Below are positions 25,651 through 33,813 of a DNA stretch of 64,000 bases, piece after piece (position 1 is the first letter of the stretch; the number at the start of each line of letters is the position of its first letter). The stretch is from positions 1-64,000 of the forward strand of contig NZ_JBEBRB010000008.1 of NCBI RefSeq assembly GCF_040395035.1, given 5' to 3'. Both the position numbers and the translations under genes were made by a program. The DNA comes from Parapedobacter lycopersici_A (GTDB lineage: Bacteria > Bacteroidota > Bacteroidia > Sphingobacteriales > Sphingobacteriaceae). The notes below the pieces were generated by a model. The model was not told the origin of the DNA. It ran no database searches and worked only from the letters and a program-made list of their open reading frames with translations.

Positions 25651-26370
25651 TCACCAGCGTGTGTAAAAGGCAATCTGTGCAATATGGGTAAACATATTGG
25701 GTATAGCTTCATTACGGAGCAGAAACTGATTCATATAACCAATTTCCAAATCATACCTTGGGGAAAAGCGATGACCAATTGCCGCATAAGCCCGGTTCTG
25801 ATCAAAAAAGTGCCCATTGAGCGCCGCTTTATTCTGGATGTTAAAAAACAGTTCATTTTGCAGGGCGATAAACATGCCCTGCGTAAACGTGTCGCCGGAG
25901 GAGGCTCCGATGGGCATGATGCCGCGGATGAAATAACGGGCACGTTGTGCAAATGCCGTTTCATCCGGCCGTTTTAAAAATCGCTGTTCCAGCCGAAAGC
26001 GGTGCTGTAAGACCGTATGGCCGAGTTTACCTGTAATAATATACTGCTGCCATAAGCGATGCTCCGTTAGCCGTTTGCCGGCTGCAGGAAGCTCGCTGGT
26101 AACCAACGTGGCGGCATAACCGGCTGCCACGGTTTGCTTCGTGCTGATATAATAATTGATGCCCGGCCGGATTAACAGCATTGAATTTTCTCCCCAATTG
26201 GTGCCGGCTCTGAATTGGATATCGTTATTCAATCCCCATTTTGCCGAGAATTTTACATTGTTAAACCAACCTGCCCAGCTGCCAAATGTGTGATCCTGTG
26301 CATATGAGCTGCCAGAAAACAGGAGTAAAAAACTGAAAATGAGACATATGAATTTAGTGGACAAGTGCAT
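25651..26370 (-). CDS. DUF2490 outer-membrane-like protein
   Basis: A 239-residue protein with a signal peptide (LIFSFLLLFSGSSYAQ, cleavage near residue 24) and a body of alternating strands with a C-terminal aromatic residue (IAFYTRW), as in small beta-barrels. The FGSWAGWFNNVKFSAKWGL start and YDLEIGYMNQF are typical of DUF2490, a common Bacteroidota family of unknown function. It is divergent from the fucosidase gene and separated from cobA by the 279-base attenuator region. Confidence 0.75.
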   Translation of the reverse strand: MHLSTKFICLIFSFLLLFSGSSYAQDHTFGSWAGWFNNVKFSAKWGLNNDIQFRAGTNWGENSMLLIRPGINYYISTKQTVAAGYAATLVTSELPAAGKRLTEHRLWQQYIITGKLGHTVLQHRFRLEQRFLKRPDETAFAQRARYFIRGIMPIGASSGDTFTQGMFIALQNELFFNIQNKAALNGHFFDQNRAYAAIGHRFSPRYDLEIGYMNQFLLRNEAIPNMFTHIAQIAFYTRW

Positions 26371-26530
26371 GCTTCTTTAACGATAAAGTTTCGGATCATT
26401 GTTTAGCGGCTGAATATAAGAAAATTGTCAGCGAAATACAGATTAGTGATTCTATTAGCCGTTGGTTTTGGACACCCGCCGAAAGCAAGCACCCTTTTAA
26501 AAAAAAACTTATTTTTACGATACTTAAATT

Positions 26531-28489
26531 ATGATGCATATGGTACAGTCGAAGTTTATTTATTTATGGACGTTGATTGGTGCAGTAGGCCTGCAAGGTT
26601 GCGGACAAACCCACGGTCTTTCAGAAAATGAACCGGTGCCGTATGGTCCGGTTCCTACCGCTACCCAGCTCAATTGGCATGAGATGGAAATGTATTGCCT
26701 CATTCATTTCACCCCCACGACGTTTCAGGATAAAGAGTGGGGATATGGCGATGCACCCGCAGATCTGTTCAACCCGGAACATTTTGATGCCGATCAGGTT
26801 GCGGAAGCCGCCAAATCCGCCGGCTTCAAGGGGTTGATCACTGTAGCGAAGCACCATGATGGGTATTGTTTATGGCCTACTAAAACCACGGATTATAACA
26901 TCTCCCAAAGCCCCTGGCAGGATGGCCGGGGAGATATGGTTAAGGAGTTTATGGAAGCCGCACACCATCACGGATTGCAGTTCGGTGTTTATTGTTCGGC
27001 ATGGGATCGTAACCATCCCGAATATGGCAATGAAAAGTATGCAGAAGCTTACCGCGAGCAATTGCGCGAGTTATATAGCAATTACGGCACATTATTTACC
27101 AGCTGGCATGATGGCGCCAATGGTGGCGACGGCTATTACGGCGGTGCGGATGAAATGCGCAAAATTGACCGTGAAACGTATTACGGGTGGGAAGATAAGG
27201 TTTGGCCCATTACCCGTGAACTGCAGCCCGGTGCTGTCGTTTTTAGTGATGTCGGTCCTGACGTCCGGTGGATTGGAAACGAAAAAGGCATTGCCCCGGA
27301 GACATCCTGGGCCACGTTTACACCTGTGGGGCCCGATGGGGGTAAAGCTGCCCCGGGCCATATTGACAACCGGTTTCTCGGAACAGGGCAACGGGACGGG
27401 AAGTTCTGGATCCCGGCAGAATGCGACGTGCCGCTTCGGCCGGGCTGGTTTTATCACGCTTCACAGGACCAGCAGGTAAAAACACCCGATGAACTGTTCG
27501 CTATTTATATCCAAAGTGTGGGGCGGGGAGCAGCCTTCAATCTCGGGCTGGCACCGATGCCTTCAGGTACCTTGCACCCGGCGGATGTCGCGGCACTGCA
27601 GGGTTTTGGTCGAAAACTGTCGGAAACCTTCGGTCGTAACCTCGCGGACGGTGCCTCGTTTGAGGCGTCCAATATCCGCAGCCGGAATAATCGCCAATTC
27701 GGACCGGACAATCTGCTGGATACCAGCCGGTACACGTATTGGTCTACAGATGACGAGGTAACGGCACCCGAGCTGACCGTTGACCTTGATGGGGAAACCA
27801 CCTTCGATATTATCCGCCTGCGCGAGAATATCAAGTTAGGCCAGCGGCTGGACAGTGTCCACGTAGCTATGTGGGATAACAACGCGTGGGTGCCACTCGC
27901 ATCGGCTACCAGTATAGGTGCTAACCGGCTCATCCGCCTGGAGCAGCCGGTTACCGCCCAGCGCCTGCGGCTGCGGCTCTTCGCACCAGTTGCTGTCGCA
28001 CTAAGCGATTTTGGGTTATTCAAAGAAGCAGATGCCGCCGTTACCACAGCAGCGCCGGCAGATAGCGGGGTTAGCCGTGCCAACTGGCGCATTACGGCCA
28101 GCGGGGCGGACTCCAGTGCACTGCGGAAGGCAATTGACGGCCGCGTGGAAACCTTTTGGTTGAGCGGGGAAGGTAAACTGCCGCAGCACCTGACAATCGA
28201 CATGCGCGAGCAGCAAACAGTTGATGGATTCGGTTATTTGCCCCGGCAGGATGGCAATAACGCCGGGATGATCAGTCGCTATCGTCTCGAATCCAGCATA
28301 GACGGTATAACCTGGCAGGCGGTGGCGGAGGGAGAATTTTCAAATATTGTAGCCAATCCCATTGAGCAGCATATTCGTTTTACCAAACCGGTATCAGCAA
28401 GGTATCTCCGCTTTACCGCCATCGCGGTAGCGAATGCCACAGGTGCCCGTGCCGCCGTTTCAATTGCCGAACTGACCGCATATGATTAA
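26531..28489 (+). CDS. GH29 alpha-L-fucosidase lipoprotein with C-terminal F5/8-type domains
   Basis: A 652-residue glycoside hydrolase removing terminal alpha-L-fucose by retention. The signal ends in lipobox VGLQGC (Cys about 24). The GH29 TIM barrel spans about 40-370: FTPTTFQDKEWGYG, TVAKHHDGYCLWPT, and the likely nucleophile Asp194 in SWHDGANGG. The C-terminal part (about 385-650) looks like two discoidin/F5-8-type carbohydrate-binding modules, for example DNLLDTSRYTYWSTDDEV and AIDGRVETFWLSGEG. It is probably periplasmic or surface-bound. The 160-base upstream gap shared with the divergent DUF2490 gene shows no clear motif except an A-rich tract. Confidence 0.9.
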   Translation: MMHMVQSKFIYLWTLIGAVGLQGCGQTHGLSENEPVPYGPVPTATQLNWHEMEMYCLIHFTPTTFQDKEWGYGDAPADLFNPEHFDADQVAEAAKSAGFKGLITVAKHHDGYCLWPTKTTDYNISQSPWQDGRGDMVKEFMEAAHHHGLQFGVYCSAWDRNHPEYGNEKYAEAYREQLRELYSNYGTLFTSWHDGANGGDGYYGGADEMRKIDRETYYGWEDKVWPITRELQPGAVVFSDVGPDVRWIGNEKGIAPETSWATFTPVGPDGGKAAPGHIDNRFLGTGQRDGKFWIPAECDVPLRPGWFYHASQDQQVKTPDELFAIYIQSVGRGAAFNLGLAPMPSGTLHPADVAALQGFGRKLSETFGRNLADGASFEASNIRSRNNRQFGPDNLLDTSRYTYWSTDDEVTAPELTVDLDGETTFDIIRLRENIKLGQRLDSVHVAMWDNNAWVPLASATSIGANRLIRLEQPVTAQRLRLRLFAPVAVALSDFGLFKEADAAVTTAAPADSGVSRANWRITASGADSSALRKAIDGRVETFWLSGEGKLPQHLTIDMREQQTVDGFGYLPRQDGNNAGMISRYRLESSIDGITWQAVAEGEFSNIVANPIEQHIRFTKPVSARYLRFTAIAVANATGARAAVSIAELTAYD

Positions 28490-28545
28490 TCCGGGCGGAA
28501 GCTACCGTATCAGGGGGGAGGTAGCCGTTCCGGGCGCCCGGTATC

Positions 28546-30012
28546 TTAAAGAGCGCCCAGTAAGTTCTTCCAGCCGACCAGCTCAGCGATTATTTTTTCC
28601 AGTTCGGCAATAGACACACGTTCCTGTTCCATGCTGTCGCGATGGCGGAGCGTTACCGTATTGTCTTCCAGCGATTGGTAGTCCACCGTGATGCAAAACG
28701 GTGTACCGATAGCGTCCTGCCGGCGGTAGCGTTTGCCGATGGAGTCTTTTTCGTCGTATTGTACGTTGTAGTCGATCCTTAACCGCTGGAGAATTTCCCG
28801 TGCTTTTTCTGGCAACCCGTCTTTCTTGGTTAAAGGCAGGATCGCTGCCTTTACCGGCGCCAAGGCAGGATGGAAGTGGAGTACCGATCGTGAATCCTGT
28901 TTATCTCCGGAGCTTAGGTCCTGCTCTTCAAACGCATTGCACAGTACCGTGAGGAACAGCCGGTCCAGACCAATGGACGTCTCAATAACGTAAGGAACAT
29001 AGTTCTGGTTAATTTCCGGATCAAAATATTGCATTTTTTTGCCGGAGTATTTCTGGTGCTGGGTTAAGTCAAAGTCGGTACGGGAGTGAATACCTTCCAC
29101 TTCTTTAAAACCGAACGGAAACTCATATTCAATATCCACAGCCGCATTGGCGTAATGGGCGAGTTTCACATGGTCGTGAAACCGGTATTTTTCGGGATTT
29201 CCTCCGATGGTCAGGTGCCATTTCAGACGGGTTTCTTTCCATTGAGCATACCATTCCAGCTCCGTGCCGGGGCGCACAAAAAACTGCAATTCCATCTGCT
29301 CAAATTCACGCATGCGCATGATAAACTGGCGGGCAATAACCTCATTCCGGAATGCCTTTCCGATCTGAGCAATCCCGAATGGAACTTTCATCCGGCCGCT
29401 TTTCTGTACGTTCAGAAAGTTAACGAAAATGCCCTGTGCCGTTTCCGGCCGTAGGTATACGGTATCAGCATCTTCCGCAGAAGCACCCATCTGTGTGGAA
29501 AACATCAGGTTAAACTGGCGTACTTCTGTCCAATTTGAAGTGCCGGAGATCGGGCAAACAATGCGGTGTTCCTCAATGATCTTTTTCAGTCCGGGCAAGT
29601 CGTCGGCATTCAGCGCCGCATCCAGATCGGCCTGTAACTGCGCTGCTTTATCCGTTTTTCCGTCGGCCTCATATCGGGCAATTTTATCTTCGATGAGCTG
29701 GTCTGCACGGTACCGCTTTTTTGAATCCTTATTGTCAATCATCGGATCGTTAAAGCCATCCACGTGTCCGGACGCTTTCCATATGGTCGGGTGCATAAAA
29801 ATAGCCGAATCAATCCCCACAATATTCTCATGGAGCTGCACCATGGCCTTCCACCAGTATTGCTTTAAGTTATTTTTAAGCTCGGCACCTAGTTGTCCGT
29901 AATCGTATACAGCACTTAAACCGTCATAAATTTCACTGGATGGAAACACAAAGCCATACTCCTTGGCATGCGAAACCACATTTTTAAAAAAATCGTCCGT
30001 CTGTTTGCTCAT
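28546..30012 (-). CDS. glyS: Glycyl-tRNA synthetase, alpha2 type
   Basis: A 488-residue class II aminoacyl-tRNA synthetase charging tRNA-Gly in the cytosol. The N-terminus (VVSHAKEYGFVFPSSEIYDG) and catalytic blocks (LRPETAQGIFVNF, GIAQIGKAFRNE, FIMRMREFEQMELQFFV, ETSIGLDRLFL) are standard, and the anticodon-binding domain follows (APVKAAILPL). Length is normal for the single-chain homodimeric form. A -7 box sits only 8-15 bases before the start codon, so the mRNA may be nearly leaderless. Confidence 0.96.
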   Translation of the reverse strand: MSKQTDDFFKNVVSHAKEYGFVFPSSEIYDGLSAVYDYGQLGAELKNNLKQYWWKAMVQLHENIVGIDSAIFMHPTIWKASGHVDGFNDPMIDNKDSKKRYRADQLIEDKIARYEADGKTDKAAQLQADLDAALNADDLPGLKKIIEEHRIVCPISGTSNWTEVRQFNLMFSTQMGASAEDADTVYLRPETAQGIFVNFLNVQKSGRMKVPFGIAQIGKAFRNEVIARQFIMRMREFEQMELQFFVRPGTELEWYAQWKETRLKWHLTIGGNPEKYRFHDHVKLAHYANAAVDIEYEFPFGFKEVEGIHSRTDFDLTQHQKYSGKKMQYFDPEINQNYVPYVIETSIGLDRLFLTVLCNAFEEQDLSSGDKQDSRSVLHFHPALAPVKAAILPLTKKDGLPEKAREILQRLRIDYNVQYDEKDSIGKRYRRQDAIGTPFCITVDYQSLEDNTVTLRHRDSMEQERVSIAELEKIIAELVGWKNLLGAL

Positions 30013-30019
30013 AGGAGGG

Positions 30020-30027
30020 CAAACATA
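30020..30027 (-). promoter_or_regulatory. -7 element of the glycyl-tRNA synthetase gene
   Basis: TATGTTTG on the minus strand matches TAnnTTTG exactly and lies 8-15 bases ahead of the ATG at 30012. With the usual start point a few bases downstream, the transcript would begin at or within a few bases of the start codon. Confidence 0.5.
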
Positions 30028-30099
30028 GATAAATTGCCGTTGATTTCAAAGTGTTTTACCGGCGTCAGCATGCAATGCAGTCTACTGATAATACCCTGC

Positions 30100-32157
30100 T
30101 TATTGATCCTGCATCGCATAGTCGACCAGCGCGAAGAAATACTGCACGGCATTGTCGAACTCCGCCGGCGTTTCCGCAACAAAATCACCCGTAATATGCG
30201 TGCCGGTAATCCCCTTGGATTGGAAATAGAAATCGCCCATGCTTCCAAAAAGTTTATGGAATGCAATATACCGGTTAAGCGACTGGAGTTCCTCCGTTGG
30301 GATTTCCGTTGCGAGCTTTTTGGCGCTGAGCAGACCAGCCACTTTGTTCTTGCGGATCAGGTTGCGGTGTGCACGGCTGATTTTTCCGCGGTAACGGTTC
30401 GCCGCGATATCGTGTAATTGTTCGGAGGAGGTTCCCAGAAATATGATGCCATCCCGGCGGGTAAAATAAAGACCAAACGGTAAATCGCTTTCTTCCACGC
30501 TGAATATGCCGTCCATTTCCGAAACCAGTCCCTTTTGATAAATATAGTTAGTAACCTGATCGTACAGCTTGCTGTCGTCCGAAGAAAACATCAGTAGAAA
30601 ATCAGGAATTGTTTCCATTTTGGTCTTTTCCACTTCTTTGTAATCGTAATTGTCATCGTACTCGTAATCAATATACGGCACCTCTTCTTCGGTTATCCCG
30701 TTGAGTATAAAAAGCGCATCACCCTTTGCGACATTGGCAATCGCCGTTTCATCAAGCAACAGTGAAACAACATCGGCAGCCAGCGTAATTTCCTGCTCAT
30801 GCTGTCCGAGGAGACCGCCATACGTATCTTTCATGATACTCGGGAGCTCCTCCAGGTATGCCTTCGTATCCATTGCAAACGCAAACCAACCGATTGCTTC
30901 TTCGCTGTTCAGGTAGTTTAAGAATTTCCGGTTTATTTTTCGGCCGTATATCCGTTTATAGCTTTTTGCCAGTTGCGGGGCAATCTCCAGGTCGGTGCTC
31001 AGCCGGAAACCCGCGTCATTCGCATAAAGCCCGGCCCGCAAGCTGCCGTAGTGGCTGAATAACGAGCCGGTTGATCCGGAAAGCATCAATTCGGGTAACC
31101 ACGCCAGGTAAGCAGATTCAAAATTGGATAACCACGCCGTAATCAACGCGTCGTCCTGAATACTGCTTACATAGGACGCATTGGACAGGATACTTTCTGC
31201 CGGTGCCTGGTTAAACAGATTTGCCGTGAACGCACGCGACCACTGTGTAGCCAACCCCTTTTTTATTTGCTCGTCCGCCGCATAATATTCATCATACGGA
31301 TTGCCATCGTCGTAGTCCGCGCTGTCATATTCAACGGCCGGTGGCGCACTCAATTCATAAACAGTGTCTTCAGACCAGGCTGAGTCAGCAGCTGCGTCAA
31401 CCGGAACGGGAAAACTCATTGCAGTTGAATCGAGGGCTGGGGGAGGCAGGAACATGCTGTCATCATACTTGTCGCCCTCATCGAAGGCTTCTGCTGTATC
31501 CACATCAACGTCATCGTAATCATCATAATCGGGTGCCACAGCCACGGCTACCGCCGTACTGTCATAATAACCATAATCATCGTAATCAACGGCACTCACG
31601 GTATCGGCGGCTGCTTCGTCGTAATAATCGTAGTAGTTGTAATTTCTGATGCCATAGCGGTCTGCCACTTCGCTTTGTTCAAAATAGCCATCTACAAGTG
31701 CCGTGCTGGTGACGCTTAAGGTGCCGCTATCCCAAGCGAAAATGGTGGTGTCCTCGTCAATGACTTTGACAAAGCTGCGAAAACCATCCTTTTCTTCCAC
31801 CTCCTCGTCGCGGATAAACTGCTGTTCAAAAACCGTTGCGTCCGCAATTGGGACGAGAAAATTATAATGCTTCGTACTGTCGGTAAGGACCGTATAGAAG
31901 TAACTAGTCCGGTTCAGGTCCAGCCCGAAATCTGCTACGCTATTTACCGAGGAGAATCCGGCAGACCGCGCTTTTTCCAGTAGCATGCTACCAATTGCCG
32001 ACTGGTTAAAATCCTCTACCCCCATCAGGTCAAAAAAATGCGCCGTTTGAATATTGACAACGGCAAATGCATCACTGGGAATCCGGCGGGCTAAATCCTG
32101 GCCATTTGCCAGCGTTACCATGGAAACGCATAAAATCAAAGAAAAGAGCTTATTCAT
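30100..32157 (-). CDS. DUF4836-like envelope protein with Asp/Tyr-rich segment
   Basis: A 685-residue exported protein with a signal peptide (LFSLILCVSMVTLANGQ). The N-terminal IPSDAFAVVNIQTAHFFDLMG recalls DUF4836/DUF3352-type Bacteroidota proteins of unknown function; this match is moderate. A low-complexity stretch from about residue 170 to 300 is very rich in Asp and Tyr (NYYDYYDEAAAD, YDDYDDVDVD), possibly cation-binding or a flexible spacer. It lies 1 base downstream of a lipoprotein gene on the same strand, so the two form an operon. Confidence 0.55.
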   Translation of the reverse strand: MNKLFSLILCVSMVTLANGQDLARRIPSDAFAVVNIQTAHFFDLMGVEDFNQSAIGSMLLEKARSAGFSSVNSVADFGLDLNRTSYFYTVLTDSTKHYNFLVPIADATVFEQQFIRDEEVEEKDGFRSFVKVIDEDTTIFAWDSGTLSVTSTALVDGYFEQSEVADRYGIRNYNYYDYYDEAAADTVSAVDYDDYGYYDSTAVAVAVAPDYDDYDDVDVDTAEAFDEGDKYDDSMFLPPPALDSTAMSFPVPVDAAADSAWSEDTVYELSAPPAVEYDSADYDDGNPYDEYYAADEQIKKGLATQWSRAFTANLFNQAPAESILSNASYVSSIQDDALITAWLSNFESAYLAWLPELMLSGSTGSLFSHYGSLRAGLYANDAGFRLSTDLEIAPQLAKSYKRIYGRKINRKFLNYLNSEEAIGWFAFAMDTKAYLEELPSIMKDTYGGLLGQHEQEITLAADVVSLLLDETAIANVAKGDALFILNGITEEEVPYIDYEYDDNYDYKEVEKTKMETIPDFLLMFSSDDSKLYDQVTNYIYQKGLVSEMDGIFSVEESDLPFGLYFTRRDGIIFLGTSSEQLHDIAANRYRGKISRAHRNLIRKNKVAGLLSAKKLATEIPTEELQSLNRYIAFHKLFGSMGDFYFQSKGITGTHITGDFVAETPAEFDNAVQYFFALVDYAMQDQ

Positions 32158-32158
32158 C

Positions 32159-32839
32159 TTAATTTGCTAATTTAATACGGTTTGAAAGATTTTTCCTGCC
32201 ATTGATCAAGTCCATCAGCGGGCTTTGCAGCATGACCGCTTTTTTCGAGGCAGATACTTTGGCTATGGGATTACTATTGGAAACGACAGGGATATCAAAG
32301 CGATAAATACTGGTATATATGGCATTCTCAAACACCGCCTGGTCCGCGGCCTTCAGTTTGTCGAATTCCTTTTTTGCCGCCGGCTCATACACATAAGTCC
32401 GGCTGAACGTCTTTGTTGCCGGAAGATAAGCATAGGAGGCATGATTTGCGGTCGTAACTTTCATCTTTTCGAAGACGCGGTCGGTGATGGTATTCAAGTC
32501 CTCAACGCGGGCAAACGACCAGCTGATGGAAGCGATGAACGTGTTAAAATCAAGTGTGTAGGCGACATTGGAAATTCCGTCGGTTTGCTGCAGCTCGCTG
32601 ACCAGCTGCTCCAGTTCCCTGCGGATATCAGCTTTGGAAGGTACCGGATATCCATTAACGCTATCAAGCAACATAACGGCTGCCAGCTTACTCTTGCTTT
32701 GGCTAAGGTTAGCCGTAAGGACCGCTGTGCCCGACCCATCCTGCTTCACGCTGACCTCTTCAATAAGCTGAAAACAGGAAGTGCATAACAGGCCCGATAA
32801 TAACAGGGGAAATAAGAAAAAAAGGCGTTTAGTGCTCAC
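32159..32839 (-). CDS. Uncharacterised lipoprotein
   Basis: A 226-residue protein beginning with a GTG codon and a lipoprotein signal ending LLCTSC (Cys about 22). The mature part starts FQLIEEVSVKQDGSGTAVLTANL, a beta-rich pattern seen in several Bacteroidota lipoproteins of unknown role. No catalytic motif is visible. It is in an operon with the DUF4836-like gene (1-base gap). A -7 element TATATTTG lies upstream at 32892-32899 on the minus strand. Confidence 0.6.
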   Translation of the reverse strand: MSTKRLFFLFPLLLSGLLCTSCFQLIEEVSVKQDGSGTAVLTANLSQSKSKLAAVMLLDSVNGYPVPSKADIRRELEQLVSELQQTDGISNVAYTLDFNTFIASISWSFARVEDLNTITDRVFEKMKVTTANHASYAYLPATKTFSRTYVYEPAAKKEFDKLKAADQAVFENAIYTSIYRFDIPVVSNSNPIAKVSASKKAVMLQSPLMDLINGRKNLSNRIKLAN

Positions 32840-32891
32840 TTGTCCGTCTTATATTAATGCAACATAAACATTGCATGTTGCTAATTCGTGG

Positions 32892-32899
32892 CAAATATA
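32892..32899 (-). promoter_or_regulatory. -7 element upstream of the lipoprotein operon
   Basis: TATATTTG on the minus strand, an exact TAnnTTTG, 53-60 bases before the GTG start at 32839. No -33 box is evident. The rest of the gap 32840-33020 shows no gene. Confidence 0.45.
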
Positions 32900-33020
32900 A
32901 CGTGACCATGTGGATTAATAAACCCCTGTTTTCCGTTATTCTGTCCCTGCGGTAAACCGGGCATTGGCTGCCGCCGACAGGGTATCGTAAGCTGTTACTG
33001 CTTGTGTACGGAACTGCCAA

Positions 33021-33794
33021 TCAGAAATTTGGTTTTCGTTTTGCCAAAAATGCCGATACCCCTTCGGCAAAATCGGCCGTACCAAAGCACTTCGAAAATT
33101 CTTCGATTTCCACTTCAAACCCATTCTTTGACGGATCAAGTCCGGCGTTTACCGCACGTATGGCCGCAGCCACCGCATTGGGCGATCTGGAGGCGATTGT
33201 CTGGAGTATTTCCAGCGCTTTCTCCAGCAACACTGACTGATCGACCACCACATTAACCAATCCATATTCCAGCGCCTTTTCCGCGGTGATCATGTCGGCA
33301 GTCAGTATGAGTTCCAGTGCACGGCCCCGGCCTACCAGCTGGGTTAGCCGTTGCGTGCCACCATAACCCGGGATAAGTCCCAGTGTGACCTCCGGCAAAC
33401 CCAGCCGGGCATTCGGAACCGCAATCCGCAGGTGGCATGCCAGCGCCAGTTCCAGTCCACCCCCAAGCGCATAACCGTTAATAGCAGCCAGGATGGGCTT
33501 GCCTGCATGGTGGATCAGGTCGAATACATTGCGGTGGCCGTCGCGGGCGAGGCGCAGTCCCTGTGCGGCATCAAAAGCGGCAAACTCCGCGATATCCGCA
33601 CCTGCCACAAATGCCTTTTTGCCCGCACCGGTCAGTACAATACCCCGCACCCGATTGTCGGCCAGTGCTTCGGTTAAGGCTCCATGCAATTCAGCTAGAA
33701 TAGTCTGATTAAGTGCATTAAGCTTTTCCTCGCGGTTGATGGTAATAAAACGGACCGATTGCTCGTCCCGGATCAATAACTGATGAAATGCCAT
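33021..33794 (-). CDS. Enoyl-CoA hydratase/isomerase family protein
   Basis: A 257-residue crotonase-fold enzyme, probably hydrating 2-enoyl-CoA. The ATG at 33794 (MAFHQLLIRDEQ) is preferred over an upstream one that would add 13 unlikely residues. The oxyanion-hole loops GAGKKAFVAGADIAEF and GYALGGGLELALA and the catalytic-glutamate region RLGLPEVTLGLIPGYGGTQRL are all present. Sequence is closest in feel to short-chain enoyl-CoA hydratases. It lies 19 bases past the stop of the DUF5686 gene on the same strand. Confidence 0.9.
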   Translation of the reverse strand: MAFHQLLIRDEQSVRFITINREEKLNALNQTILAELHGALTEALADNRVRGIVLTGAGKKAFVAGADIAEFAAFDAAQGLRLARDGHRNVFDLIHHAGKPILAAINGYALGGGLELALACHLRIAVPNARLGLPEVTLGLIPGYGGTQRLTQLVGRGRALELILTADMITAEKALEYGLVNVVVDQSVLLEKALEILQTIASRSPNAVAAAIRAVNAGLDPSKNGFEVEIEEFSKCFGTADFAEGVSAFLAKRKPNF

Positions 33795-33813
33795 AAGGAT
33801 TGTATTTGATGAA

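Noticed and set aside
31341..31649. Plus-strand open frame rich in His/Arg/Asn opposite the 685-residue protein
   Set aside because: It is the antisense shadow of the Asp/Tyr-rich low-complexity segment.
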